This document shows, piece by piece, positions 1-7,330 of a stretch of 64,000 nt of DNA (within the stretch, counting starts at the first letter, position 1; each line of letters opens with the position of its first letter). The notes beneath the pieces were generated by a model. That model did not search any database. It was not told where the DNA came from and saw only the letters and a program-made list of their open reading frames with translations. This DNA is from Rhizobium sp. L43. GTDB taxonomy: Bacteria; Pseudomonadota; Alphaproteobacteria; Rhizobiales; Rhizobiaceae. Both the position numbers and the translations under genes were made by a program. The stretch lies in contig NZ_NWSQ01000017.1 in NCBI RefSeq assembly GCF_002531725.1, positions 62,001-126,000 of the forward strand. Reading direction: 5' to 3'.

Positions 1-1158
1 GAATACGGCGGAGGAGAATTTCAGCGAGTGCGCGCGGATTGCATGCGGATCGATATCGTCCTCGACCTCCTCGAATGCTGCCATCGTTTCCAAAAGAGCT
101 TCCGTCGTCTGCTCGGCGAAGCGAAAGCCGACCTGCGGCGAGGACACGGTTTCCCTGGCGCCGCCGGCGTCGAAAGCCAGGACCGGCCGCCCGGATGCCA
201 TGGCTTCCACCGGCAGGATGCCGAAATCCTCCGTGCCTGGAAACAACAGGGCGCGGCATCGCGACAGGTGGTCGCGCAGCACGTTGAAAGGCTGATGACC
301 GAGAAACTCGACGGTCGGTCCGGCGATCGATTTCAGATAGGGTAGTTGTTCGCCCTCGCCGATCACGACCAGCTTCCGCCCGGCCTCGGTGCAGGCGCGC
401 ACCGCAATATCCGGCCGCTTGTAGGTGGTCAGCTGTCCTGCATAGAGGTAGAATTCGCCTTTGCCCTTCCCCAGCGCAAAATCGTCGGTGGCAACGGGCG
501 GATGGATGACGATGGATTCCCGGTCGTAGAAGCGGCGAATGCGGCTTGCGACATAATCGGAGTTGGCAACGAACACATCGACGCGCGAGGCGGTCGTCAC
601 GTCCCAGGCGCGCAGCATCGGCGCGGTGATCGACATCAGCGTGCGACCCACCCAGGGAAGGCCGTGGCGATAGACATGGAACTGATCCCAGATATAGCGC
701 ATCGGCGAATGGCAGTAGCAGACATGGAGAGCGTCGGCCCGCGTGATGATGCCCTTGGCAGGCCCGGATTCGCTCGACAGCACCAGATCGTAATCCTGCA
801 GGTCGAATTGCTCGAGCGCGAAGGGCATCAGCGGCAGCATCTTGGTGTAATGCCGCTGCGCACCGGGGATCTTCTGCAGGAAGGAGGTGCGGATGTTCCG
901 CGTCTTCAGAAAATCGCTGATGCGATCCGGGTTGCAGACCAGGGTGAAGATATCGGCCTGCGGAAACATGCGGCACAGTTCTTCGACGACCTTCTCGCCG
1001 CCGCGCATCGAAACGAGCCAATAATGCACGATAGCGACGCGAAGCTGCTTGGCGTCGCCTGCGCTTCCGGCCGCGGCGACGCGTCTTTTCGCCACCACAG
1101 GCGCATCGCCGAGAAAGGCTCGCGCGTCGGGAAGAGAGGTTGTTGCTTTAAGGGTCAA
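1..1158 (-). CDS. GT4-family glycosyltransferase, C-terminus cut by window edge
   Basis: The minus-strand frame stays open from a TTG start to base 1 (386 codons), so the C-terminus lies outside the window. It begins with a GT4-type N-terminal domain carrying a donor-side loop (HYWLVSMRGGEKV, about residues 45-57). The nucleotide-sugar binding signature TEDFGILPVEAMASG follows near residue 325. Such enzymes are cytoplasmic retaining glycosyltransferases that extend lipid-linked repeat units. The TTG start overlaps the stop of the upstream glycosyltransferase (TTGA) and has AAGGAG seven bases before it, which fits translational coupling. A downstream in-frame ATG at about residue 51 would remove conserved sequence, so TTG is preferred. 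The acceptor and sugar cannot be read from sequence. Confidence 0.85.
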   Translation of the reverse strand, partial: MTLKATTSLPDARAFLGDAPVVAKRRVAAAGSAGDAKQLRVAIVHYWLVSMRGGEKVVEELCRMFPQADIFTLVCNPDRISDFLKTRNIRTSFLQKIPGAQRHYTKMLPLMPFALEQFDLQDYDLVLSSESGPAKGIITRADALHVCYCHSPMRYIWDQFHVYRHGLPWVGRTLMSITAPMLRAWDVTTASRVDVFVANSDYVASRIRRFYDRESIVIHPPVATDDFALGKGKGEFYLYAGQLTTYKRPDIAVRACTEAGRKLVVIGEGEQLPYLKSIAGPTVEFLGHQPFNVLRDHLSRCRALLFPGTEDFGILPVEAMASGRPVLAFDAGGARETVSSPQVGFRFAEQTTEALLETMAAFEEVEDDIDPHAIRAHSLKFSSAVF

Positions 1159-2501
1159 CTGAATACTCCTTGTCTCGTCGCACCGTCTGTCAGTTCGGCA
1201 ACCAAATTCGTCGAAATCAGGCTGTGATATTCGGCAAGAAGCGCGTCGCGCCATTCCTCGTGTGCCGAGGCGAGATCCGGCGACTTCAGGAAAGCCCGCT
1301 CGCTCATGGCGCGGATCTCTTGCCTCGACATCCGGCTAAATCGTGCCAAAGTCTCGGCGAAGGCGCTTTCGTCGGCCGTATCGCAGGCAAGCGCCATGCC
1401 GGCTCTTTCCATTTCCTCGGCGAGAAAGGCGCTGCGCGACATGATGACCGGCAGACCGCTTCTCGCCGCTTCGATAGCGACGAGGCCGAACGGCTCGGGA
1501 TAGCGCGAGGGCATCAACAGCGCCCGCGCCTGGCGGATGGTCGGGCCGATCTCCGCATGCGACTGCCAGCCGAGGGCCCTGACGTGATCTCCCGACGCTC
1601 TGACCAGCGGCATCAGCGGCCCATCGCCGATCACGCAGAGCCTGGCGCCGGCTCTGCGCACGGCAGCTATGGCGTCCTCCACGCCCTTCTCTTCGTCCAG
1701 CCGCCCGATGAAGACGAACTCGTCATTGGCCTCCGCCTCGATGCGTTTGATCGAGAGGGGCGCGACGGGATTGCGGATCGTCGTCAGCCGTTCGGGCCGA
1801 TAACCGGCGCCGACGAGAAAGCTCGCCATCTTCTCGTGCAGCAGGATTATCCGGCCGAAATCGGCCTGATCCTTCAAGAGCCGGAGGATATTGGAGCCGC
1901 GGGCGACCCGCCACAATTTGTGCGAATAACTTCTCTTGTCGCAGGCCGTCGCAATGCAGCTTCCGCCGAGCGGCCGGCGCAGGCAGATCTCCTGCGCCTG
2001 GTAGTCGAAGAAGGCGCCGTTGGGGCAGGCCGTGAAGAAATCATGCGCGTGAACCACGCATCGTCCGGCGACCGGCGCCAGCGCTCTGAAAATCGCGGGA
2101 GACAGGATCTGGTGCCAGCCATGCACGTGGTAGACGGTGTTGGCGGTATCCTTCGCAGCAATCCAGTTCGCGACCATGCGGACGGCGGCGCCGTTGTGAA
2201 TGCCGGTGACAAAAGCCTTCGCACGCTCGGCGCTCAGCAGGTCACGGCTGTTCAGTCCGACCATCGAGACCCCGAGCGCGACAAGCTCCGCATTGGCGGC
2301 GTCGTCCCCGCAAATATAGGTCACGGGGATGTCGAGCCCGCGGAAAAGCTTGGCAGACAGCACCGCCAGGCCTGTCGCACCGCCTCTCGCCACCGAATAG
2401 TCGTCGATGATGACCACGCGATCGATCTTTGTCGTGCCGGGGCCGGGCAAGCGGCCGGCGTTTGCGGTGGATCGCATGGCTTGGGAAAGCGACGGGCGCA
2501 T
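1155..2501 (-). CDS. GT4-family glycosyltransferase
   Basis: This 448-residue protein has the two-domain GT-B layout. An N-terminal part contains a glycine-rich loop (DYSVARGGATGLAVL). A C-terminal GT4 domain has GRLDEEKG at about residues 266-273 and MPSRYPEPFGLVAIEA near 331-346, where the two Glu form the family E-x7-E motif. It probably adds a sugar to an undecaprenyl-linked exopolysaccharide precursor at the inner membrane. The ATG was chosen because it overlaps the upstream regulator stop by one base (TGATG) and is preceded by GGTGA; a longer frame would run through the regulator's coding sequence. It is followed by another GT4 gene with a four-base overlap, so the regulator and both transferases look like one minus-strand operon. 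Confidence 0.88.
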   Translation of the reverse strand: MRPSLSQAMRSTANAGRLPGPGTTKIDRVVIIDDYSVARGGATGLAVLSAKLFRGLDIPVTYICGDDAANAELVALGVSMVGLNSRDLLSAERAKAFVTGIHNGAAVRMVANWIAAKDTANTVYHVHGWHQILSPAIFRALAPVAGRCVVHAHDFFTACPNGAFFDYQAQEICLRRPLGGSCIATACDKRSYSHKLWRVARGSNILRLLKDQADFGRIILLHEKMASFLVGAGYRPERLTTIRNPVAPLSIKRIEAEANDEFVFIGRLDEEKGVEDAIAAVRRAGARLCVIGDGPLMPLVRASGDHVRALGWQSHAEIGPTIRQARALLMPSRYPEPFGLVAIEAARSGLPVIMSRSAFLAEEMERAGMALACDTADESAFAETLARFSRMSRQEIRAMSERAFLKSPDLASAHEEWRDALLAEYHSLISTNLVAELTDGATRQGVFS

Positions 2502-3238
2502 CACTTCACCGAAACCGCGCCGTTGGCACAGGCTTCCAGCGCCTTGCGGTTGAGAATGCGGATCTTGCCCTGCCCTCCGTCGATGATCTTGCCTTCCCGC
2601 AGGCGCCGCAGGCATTGATTGACCTTCTCGCGCGACGCCGGCAGCGTTGCGGCCAGATCATTTTGCGAGATGATCAGCTCGTCCCCGCTGTTTGCCGCGT
2701 CTTTTCCATAAACAGCAGACAGCCGCAGCAGCGTGCTGGCCAGCCTCGACTGCAGGCTCGACGCCGCATTCGCAATGATCCGGAGCTCAAGCTCCGAAAT
2801 ACGCGCCAGCGCCCTGGAGAAGACCTTTTCGCGAAAGCAGGGATCGCTGGCATACATGTCGCGCAGCAGGCGCCCCTCGAAGAAATGCAACTCGCAATTG
2901 GAGGCAGCCCGGTATTCGAGGCTCAATGTCTGCCTGCGCAGAACCTCGAGCTCGCCGATCAGACCTGATTTCGGGATGATCTCGACGATGAATTCTCTGC
3001 CGTCGGGCAGCATCGTGCTGGCGCTGACCACCCCCGCATGCACGCGAGCGAACATATCGATCAGGACGCCGGCTCCGGCGATGACCTCGCCGCGCCGGAA
3101 GCGCCGGACGCTCGACCGGCAGGAAAGGAATTCATCGTCGAGCACTATGCGGCTGCCGAGATGAATGCCGCCGCTAGCCGAAACCGCCGCCTTGCCGATG
3201 CCGACCCTGCGATCTGATGCGTGTGTCACCCCATCCAT
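2501..3238 (-). CDS. Crp/Fnr-type transcription regulator (cassette copy 1)
   Basis: About 245 residues: an N-terminal cyclic-nucleotide-binding-like beta-barrel (RRGEVIAGAGVLIDMFARV, then the GLIGELEVL turn), a long dimerisation helix and a C-terminal winged helix-turn-helix (ISQNDLAATLPASREKVNQC, then RRLREGKI). The barrel lacks the RSA signature used by E. coli CRP for cAMP, so the ligand is unknown. The start was chosen at MDG because the paralogue at 13149-13901 begins the same way and both have GGAG 8-9 bases upstream; in-frame ATGs up to 36 bases earlier are possible. It lies divergent from the sugar transferase gene and in operon with two glycosyltransferases, so it probably controls this polysaccharide locus, perhaps including itself. 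Confidence 0.85.
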   Translation of the reverse strand: MDGVTHASDRRVGIGKAAVSASGGIHLGSRIVLDDEFLSCRSSVRRFRRGEVIAGAGVLIDMFARVHAGVVSASTMLPDGREFIVEIIPKSGLIGELEVLRRQTLSLEYRAASNCELHFFEGRLLRDMYASDPCFREKVFSRALARISELELRIIANAASSLQSRLASTLLRLSAVYGKDAANSGDELIISQNDLAATLPASREKVNQCLRRLREGKIIDGGQGKIRILNRKALEACANGAVSVK

Positions 3239-3459
3239 GCGCATAACTCCGAGTACTCGAATGACCATAGGCAATGCTGCACTGCATCATTTATATTGGC
3301 TCAATATGCAAGTCAAATAACATCGCTGATATATACGATAAAACAAAGTCTACATTTGATTTAAAAAGAAAAAAATACATCAAATCCCGGATTCAAAAAC
3401 TCAAATACACCAAAGAACGGTCAATCTGATTGAAGAAATGTGCTTATAAAGCGGCACTA

Positions 3460-3476
3460 TGCATTAAAATAATGCA
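3460..3476. promoter_or_regulatory. Perfect 7-3-7 palindrome, candidate operator
   Basis: TGCATTA-AAA-TAATGCA is a perfect inverted repeat in the divergent intergenic region. It sits about 220 bp upstream of the regulator start and about 240 bp upstream of the sugar transferase. Size and symmetry suit a dimeric regulator. It is not found in the paralogous intergenic region. Confidence 0.4.
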
Positions 3477-3633
3477 ATATCTGAATTGATGATATCAAAG
3501 ATATAAATGAATCTCAGTTGAATAATCACCTCTAACTAGTTTATGTCGCGATTTAGAATGATAATAAGTTAATCCAGACCCAGTCAAAATTCTCTTCTGC
3601 TGTTTTAGTAGCATAAAGAATTTATTAAGGATT

Positions 3634-3690
3634 ATGACCTTGGTAACAGACAACCAGAGTGCGGCGCAGCAAAGTTTGAGCGGTTCTTAA
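3634..3690 (+). promoter_or_regulatory. Conserved leader element with palindrome and 18-codon upstream ORF
   Basis: The bases around 3631-3655 closely match 14271-14295 in front of the second sugar transferase, while the rest of the two intergenic regions does not. Within it, TGACCTTGGTAA (3635-3646) is a one-mismatch version of the perfect TGACC-TC-GGTCA in copy 2. The same stretch opens a short reading frame (ATG at 3634, MTLVTDNQSAAQQSLSGS, TAA at 3688) ending 23 bases before the transferase start. It may be an operator near the transcription start, a leader peptide, or both. Confidence 0.45.
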
Positions 3691-3713
3691 TCGGAAAGTT
3701 TTGGAGACCCCCG

Positions 3714-4415
3714 ATGGCATGGGAAGCACATAGTTTCGAGGCATGGTCACGTGCCGGGCAGTCTGCGAAAGGCGGCGACCTCCATGCCTCCCAGCCTCGT
3801 GCCGCGGGCAGATCGTCCAAGCGCGCGCTCGATTTCCTGATGGCGATCACCGCCCTGATCCTGCTTTCCCCGCTTCTGCTGCTCGTCGCGATGATCGTGA
3901 AGTTCGCCGACCGCGGCCCGATCTTCTATTCCCATACGCGCATCGGTTTCGGCGGCGTGCCGTTCGGATGCCTCAAGTTTCGCACGATGAAGACCGATGC
4001 GAGCGCTCAGCTTGCCGAATTGCTGCAAAACAATCCGGCGGCGCGCAGCGAATGGGAAGCGACGCGCAAGCTGAAGGATGATCCGAGGATCACGGCCGTC
4101 GGCGAGATCCTGAGGCGATCGAGCATTGACGAGCTTCCCCAGTTGTTCAATGTCGTACGTGGCGAAATGAGCCTGGTCGGCCCCCGGCCGGTCACCGCCG
4201 AGGAATTGCCGCGCTACGGCGAGCATATGTGGGCCTACATGGCCGTCCGTCCCGGACTGACCGGTCACTGGCAGACCAGCGGGCGCAACGATGTCAGCTA
4301 CGAGCATCGGGTTTCCCTCGACGTTCACTACATCAACAACTGGTCGCTCGGCCGGGACTTCGTCATCATCGCCAAGACCATTCCCGCTCTGTTTACCCAG
4401 CGTGGCTCCTACTGA
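3714..4415 (+). CDS. ExoY-like undecaprenyl-phosphate sugar phosphotransferase
   Basis: This 233-residue monotopic phosphoglycosyl transferase moves a hexose-1-phosphate from a UDP-sugar to undecaprenyl phosphate, the first step of repeat-unit assembly. A basic N-terminus leads into one hydrophobic re-entrant helix (about residues 40-63). Then come KFRTMK (88-93), DDPRIT, the catalytic Asp-Glu dyad in SSIDELPQL (about 141-149), SLVGPRPV, and the C-terminal VRPGLTGHWQ. All expected motifs are present, so it is probably active. The length matches ExoY/PssA-type enzymes of rhizobia. The start has GGAGA upstream at the same spacing as the paralogue at 14355. It leads a plus-strand gene set with co-polymerase, GT2, export protein and polymerase. 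Confidence 0.92.
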   Translation: MAWEAHSFEAWSRAGQSAKGGDLHASQPRAAGRSSKRALDFLMAITALILLSPLLLLVAMIVKFADRGPIFYSHTRIGFGGVPFGCLKFRTMKTDASAQLAELLQNNPAARSEWEATRKLKDDPRITAVGEILRRSSIDELPQLFNVVRGEMSLVGPRPVTAEELPRYGEHMWAYMAVRPGLTGHWQTSGRNDVSYEHRVSLDVHYINNWSLGRDFVIIAKTIPALFTQRGSY

Positions 4416-4549
4416 GCATTGAAGGGGAGAGCTGCCGATCATGCCCGACATCGGAAGACACGTTACTCCCCCGTCCCTTCCAAGCTGCAAGTACCTGATC
4501 ACCCGGTACCTGGTTACTCCGTGATATCGCCATTTTGGATTAGGACAAC

Positions 4550-6307
4550 ATGACCTCAAGCACGATCTTCAGTGGTGTTTCTCCGCTATCTCTGCCTGCC
4601 GCAACCACTGGCGGGAATTCACCGCTGACATTGCGGGATATGTTCTTCTTTCTCAGGATGCGCTGGCTGTGGATCGTGGCGACGACGATCGCCTTCCTCG
4701 CAGTGGCAGGGAGCTACCTGCTGACCGCCGACCCGACTTTCGTTGCCAGCACGCAGCTCGTGATCTTCCCCCAGGTGAGCGGCTCCGAAGCACAGAGGGC
4801 TTTCGCGGAAGACGCATTCATAGAGGGGCAGCTGGAAATTGCCAGATCCAGCGATGTCGTCGGCGGAACGGTAAGGGCGCTTAGCCTCGATACCGACCCT
4901 GACTTTGTCGATCAGACGCCTTCGCTGCAGGACAGGGCGAAGAACTGGCTGATGGGGATGTCTTCGGAACCGGATGTACCTCAGGAAACGGCAGCCGCAG
5001 CAACGCATGAAAGACGACCGCAGACGGAGCAGGAGCGGATCTACGACCGGGCGATCGCGACGCTGGCGAACATGGTGGGAATACGCCGGATCGGCAGTTC
5101 GACGATCATCGAGATATCGGCTTCGGCGTCAACCCCTCAGAAGGCCGTCGACATCGCCGACATGCTCGCCAAGCAATATATCCAGAAGAATATCTCGATG
5201 AAGGCCAACGCCTCGCGGCAATACAGCGAATGGCTGGAGAAATTCGTCAGTGAGCAACAGCGTGGACTGGCCGAAGCTGCCAGCGCCCTGGCCAGCTTCA
5301 CCAGCAATCCGCGCGATCAGTTCAAGCTTGCCGAGTTGCAGAGCGCGACGGATGCTCGCCGCACCCTCTATGAAAATACCTTGAACCAGCTGACCGAAGC
5401 CAGACAGCGCATCACCTACCCGGTATCCGACGCCACGATCGTCTCGCGGGCCACGCTGCCTCTTTCCAAGGCCAGACCACGCAGCGCGCTTGTGTTGGCC
5501 TTTGCGGTGGCGGTTGGTCTCGGCGCCGGCCTGGCGCTCGCCATGATAAGGCATGCTGGCGATCGCCGGATCGTCCGCCCCCATCAGATCACGGAAGCCG
5601 CTGGCTTGTCCCTGGTCACTTTGCTGGAGACATCGAAGCAGACCCGGAATGGACACCCCCGGCATTTCCTCGCCGCCGGCACGGGCAGCAACACCGCAGC
5701 CGCCTATCCCGCTATTCCAGGCATGGCGGAACTAAGCGCAACCGTCGTCGGCCTTCGACGCAAGCGCCGGGTCGTCATTGGGGTCGTCGCCGTCAATCCC
5801 GGCGGCGGGGCATCGACCATCGCATGCGAACTTGCCGTGCTGTCGTCGATCTCCGGGGCTCAGACGCTGCTGATCGATGCGGCCGCGCAGAAATCCTCGC
5901 TCAGCAAATCGATCGCACCCGATAGTTCCACGGGCCTCGTTGATGTTCTCGACAATGGCGAACTGATCCGGGCGGCGGCATTGCCCCTCACCCCGACGCT
6001 GAAATTCCTTCCCCTCGGCAAGGTCGAAGCGGTGACGCCGGCCGTTCGCCTGAGTTCACGCCGCACACAGTTGAGCTTCGCCGACCTGAAAAAGGAGTTC
6101 GACGCCATATTCGTCGACATTTCCGCATTCTCCGCTTCGCCGGATGCCAATGCGATTGCGCCGGAGCTGGACGGAGTCCTCGTCGTCACCTCACACGGGC
6201 GCAGCTCGATCGACGACACCATGCGCGTCATCGACACCCTGCGCAATGTCGGCGCCGAGATCCTCGGCGTGATCATCAACCACGCACCGAAGAGAATGCA
6301 GTCATGA
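4550..6307 (+). CDS. Wzz/ExoP-like polysaccharide co-polymerase with degenerate kinase-like domain
   Basis: This 585-residue protein has the Wzz topology: a first membrane helix (about 39-60), a large periplasmic part with coiled-coil character, and a second helix (about 305-328) followed by a cytoplasmic domain. The cytoplasmic domain has a BY-kinase fold outline, but its P-loop reads GVVAVNPGGGAST (about 409-421), where the Walker A Lys is missing. Walker A' is LLIDAAAQ instead of LLIDADxR. There is no Tyr-rich tail; it ends KRMQS. It should help set chain length at the inner membrane but probably cannot bind ATP or autophosphorylate. AGGA lies before the ATG. The stop overlaps the next gene's start (ATGA). 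Confidence 0.85.
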   Translation: MTSSTIFSGVSPLSLPAATTGGNSPLTLRDMFFFLRMRWLWIVATTIAFLAVAGSYLLTADPTFVASTQLVIFPQVSGSEAQRAFAEDAFIEGQLEIARSSDVVGGTVRALSLDTDPDFVDQTPSLQDRAKNWLMGMSSEPDVPQETAAAATHERRPQTEQERIYDRAIATLANMVGIRRIGSSTIIEISASASTPQKAVDIADMLAKQYIQKNISMKANASRQYSEWLEKFVSEQQRGLAEAASALASFTSNPRDQFKLAELQSATDARRTLYENTLNQLTEARQRITYPVSDATIVSRATLPLSKARPRSALVLAFAVAVGLGAGLALAMIRHAGDRRIVRPHQITEAAGLSLVTLLETSKQTRNGHPRHFLAAGTGSNTAAAYPAIPGMAELSATVVGLRRKRRVVIGVVAVNPGGGASTIACELAVLSSISGAQTLLIDAAAQKSSLSKSIAPDSSTGLVDVLDNGELIRAAALPLTPTLKFLPLGKVEAVTPAVRLSSRRTQLSFADLKKEFDAIFVDISAFSASPDANAIAPELDGVLVVTSHGRSSIDDTMRVIDTLRNVGAEILGVIINHAPKRMQS

Positions 6308-7326
6308 CCTCGACTTCGGCAGCAGCAACCAGGCAGGACGGTTCGGTCAGGCCGACGTCTGTTCCTTGCGGCCCTGAAGCCGCGCGCGCGCGCGGGCGCC
6401 GCCCATTGCGAATTGCCGTGGGGATAGCTTCGGCAGGCCGCCCCTCGATATTGCGGGAAACGGTCGATTATCTCCTGAGCCTGCCGGATCAGGCGGAGCG
6501 GCTGATCGTCTGCGTGCCCGTGATCGACGATGCTGCCGGGCTCGCCGACCGCCCCGACGTGGACGTCATCGTCGGCAGCCGTGGCCTGACCTCCCAGCGC
6601 AACAGGATCATCGAGGCCGCTGCGGCCGATACGGATATTCTGATCTTCCTGGACGACGACTTCATCCCCGCCTCGACCTTCCTGTCGCGGATTGCCGCCG
6701 TCTTTGCGGCAAAGCCCGACGTGGCGATCGCCACCGGCGAAGTCCTGGCCGACGGCGTCCTCGACGGCGGCCTCAGCATGTCAAAGGCCTTGCAGGTTCT
6801 CGAAACCGCCGGCGAAGGCGCCGAAAAGGTGACAGAGGTCTATAATGCTTACGGATGCAACATGGCGGTTCGCCTTGCATCCGTTCTCGAGCACGGCCTG
6901 ACTTTTGACGAGCAGCTGCCGCTCTATGGCTGGCTCGAGGATGTCGATTTCAGCCGGTCCATCGCCCGCTACGGCAGGTCGGTGCGTATCGAAGGCGCCC
7001 GCGGCGTGCATCTCGGCGTCAGATCCGGGCGCCAGCCCGGTCGAAGACTCGGTTATTCGCAGGTTGCCAATCCCGTCTATCTGATCCGGAAAGGCACGAT
7101 GTCGAAAGGCCGTGCTATCGCACAGATCGGCCGCAACATCCTGGCGAACGCGTCGGGCCTGTTGTTCAAAGACCGCCTGGTCGACCGTTGGGGCCGTTTG
7201 AACGGCAATGTGCTGGCGCTGTCCGATCTTCTGATTGGCCACGCCTCTCCGTCCCGCATTCTCGAATTCGGCAATCCGTCGCCGCGCGAGATGCCTTCGC
7301 CGTCGATCGCAACGAAACGGAGATAG
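6304..7326 (+). CDS. GT2-family glycosyltransferase
   Basis: This 340-residue protein has a GT-A fold. A proline- and arginine-rich N-terminal tail of about 35 residues precedes VGIASAGRPSILRETVDYL, then SQRNRII, then the divalent-cation motif FLDDDFIP (about residues 117-124) and the acceptor-side GWLEDVDFS (about 213-221). It is an inverting transferase likely to add one sugar of the repeat unit in the cytoplasm. Its ATG overlaps the co-polymerase stop by four bases (ATGA), so the two are translationally coupled. The export protein begins four bases after its stop. Sugar specificity is not readable. Confidence 0.87.
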   Translation: MTSTSAAATRQDGSVRPTSVPCGPEAARARGRRPLRIAVGIASAGRPSILRETVDYLLSLPDQAERLIVCVPVIDDAAGLADRPDVDVIVGSRGLTSQRNRIIEAAAADTDILIFLDDDFIPASTFLSRIAAVFAAKPDVAIATGEVLADGVLDGGLSMSKALQVLETAGEGAEKVTEVYNAYGCNMAVRLASVLEHGLTFDEQLPLYGWLEDVDFSRSIARYGRSVRIEGARGVHLGVRSGRQPGRRLGYSQVANPVYLIRKGTMSKGRAIAQIGRNILANASGLLFKDRLVDRWGRLNGNVLALSDLLIGHASPSRILEFGNPSPREMPSPSIATKRR

Positions 7327-7330
7327 ATCA

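Larger units (their letters stand above)
3239..3713. promoter_or_regulatory. AT-rich divergent promoter region with several palindromes
   Basis: The gap between the Crp-like regulator and the first sugar transferase is markedly AT-rich against GC-rich neighbours, which suits divergent promoters. Visible palindromes are ATTTGAT...ATCAAAT with an 18-bp spacer (3354-3385), TGCATTA-AAA-TAATGCA (3460-3476) and TTGAT-GAT-ATCAA (3486-3498). The last resembles an FNR-type half-site pair but with 3 rather than 4 spacer bases. None can be assigned to a protein from sequence alone. The sugar transferase ribosome binding site is GGAGA just before 3714. Confidence 0.55.

Noticed and set aside
346..1227. 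Long plus-strand open frame of 293 codons
   Set aside because: It is antisense to a glycosyltransferase with clear GT4 motifs; its translation has no family features and reflects high GC codon bias.
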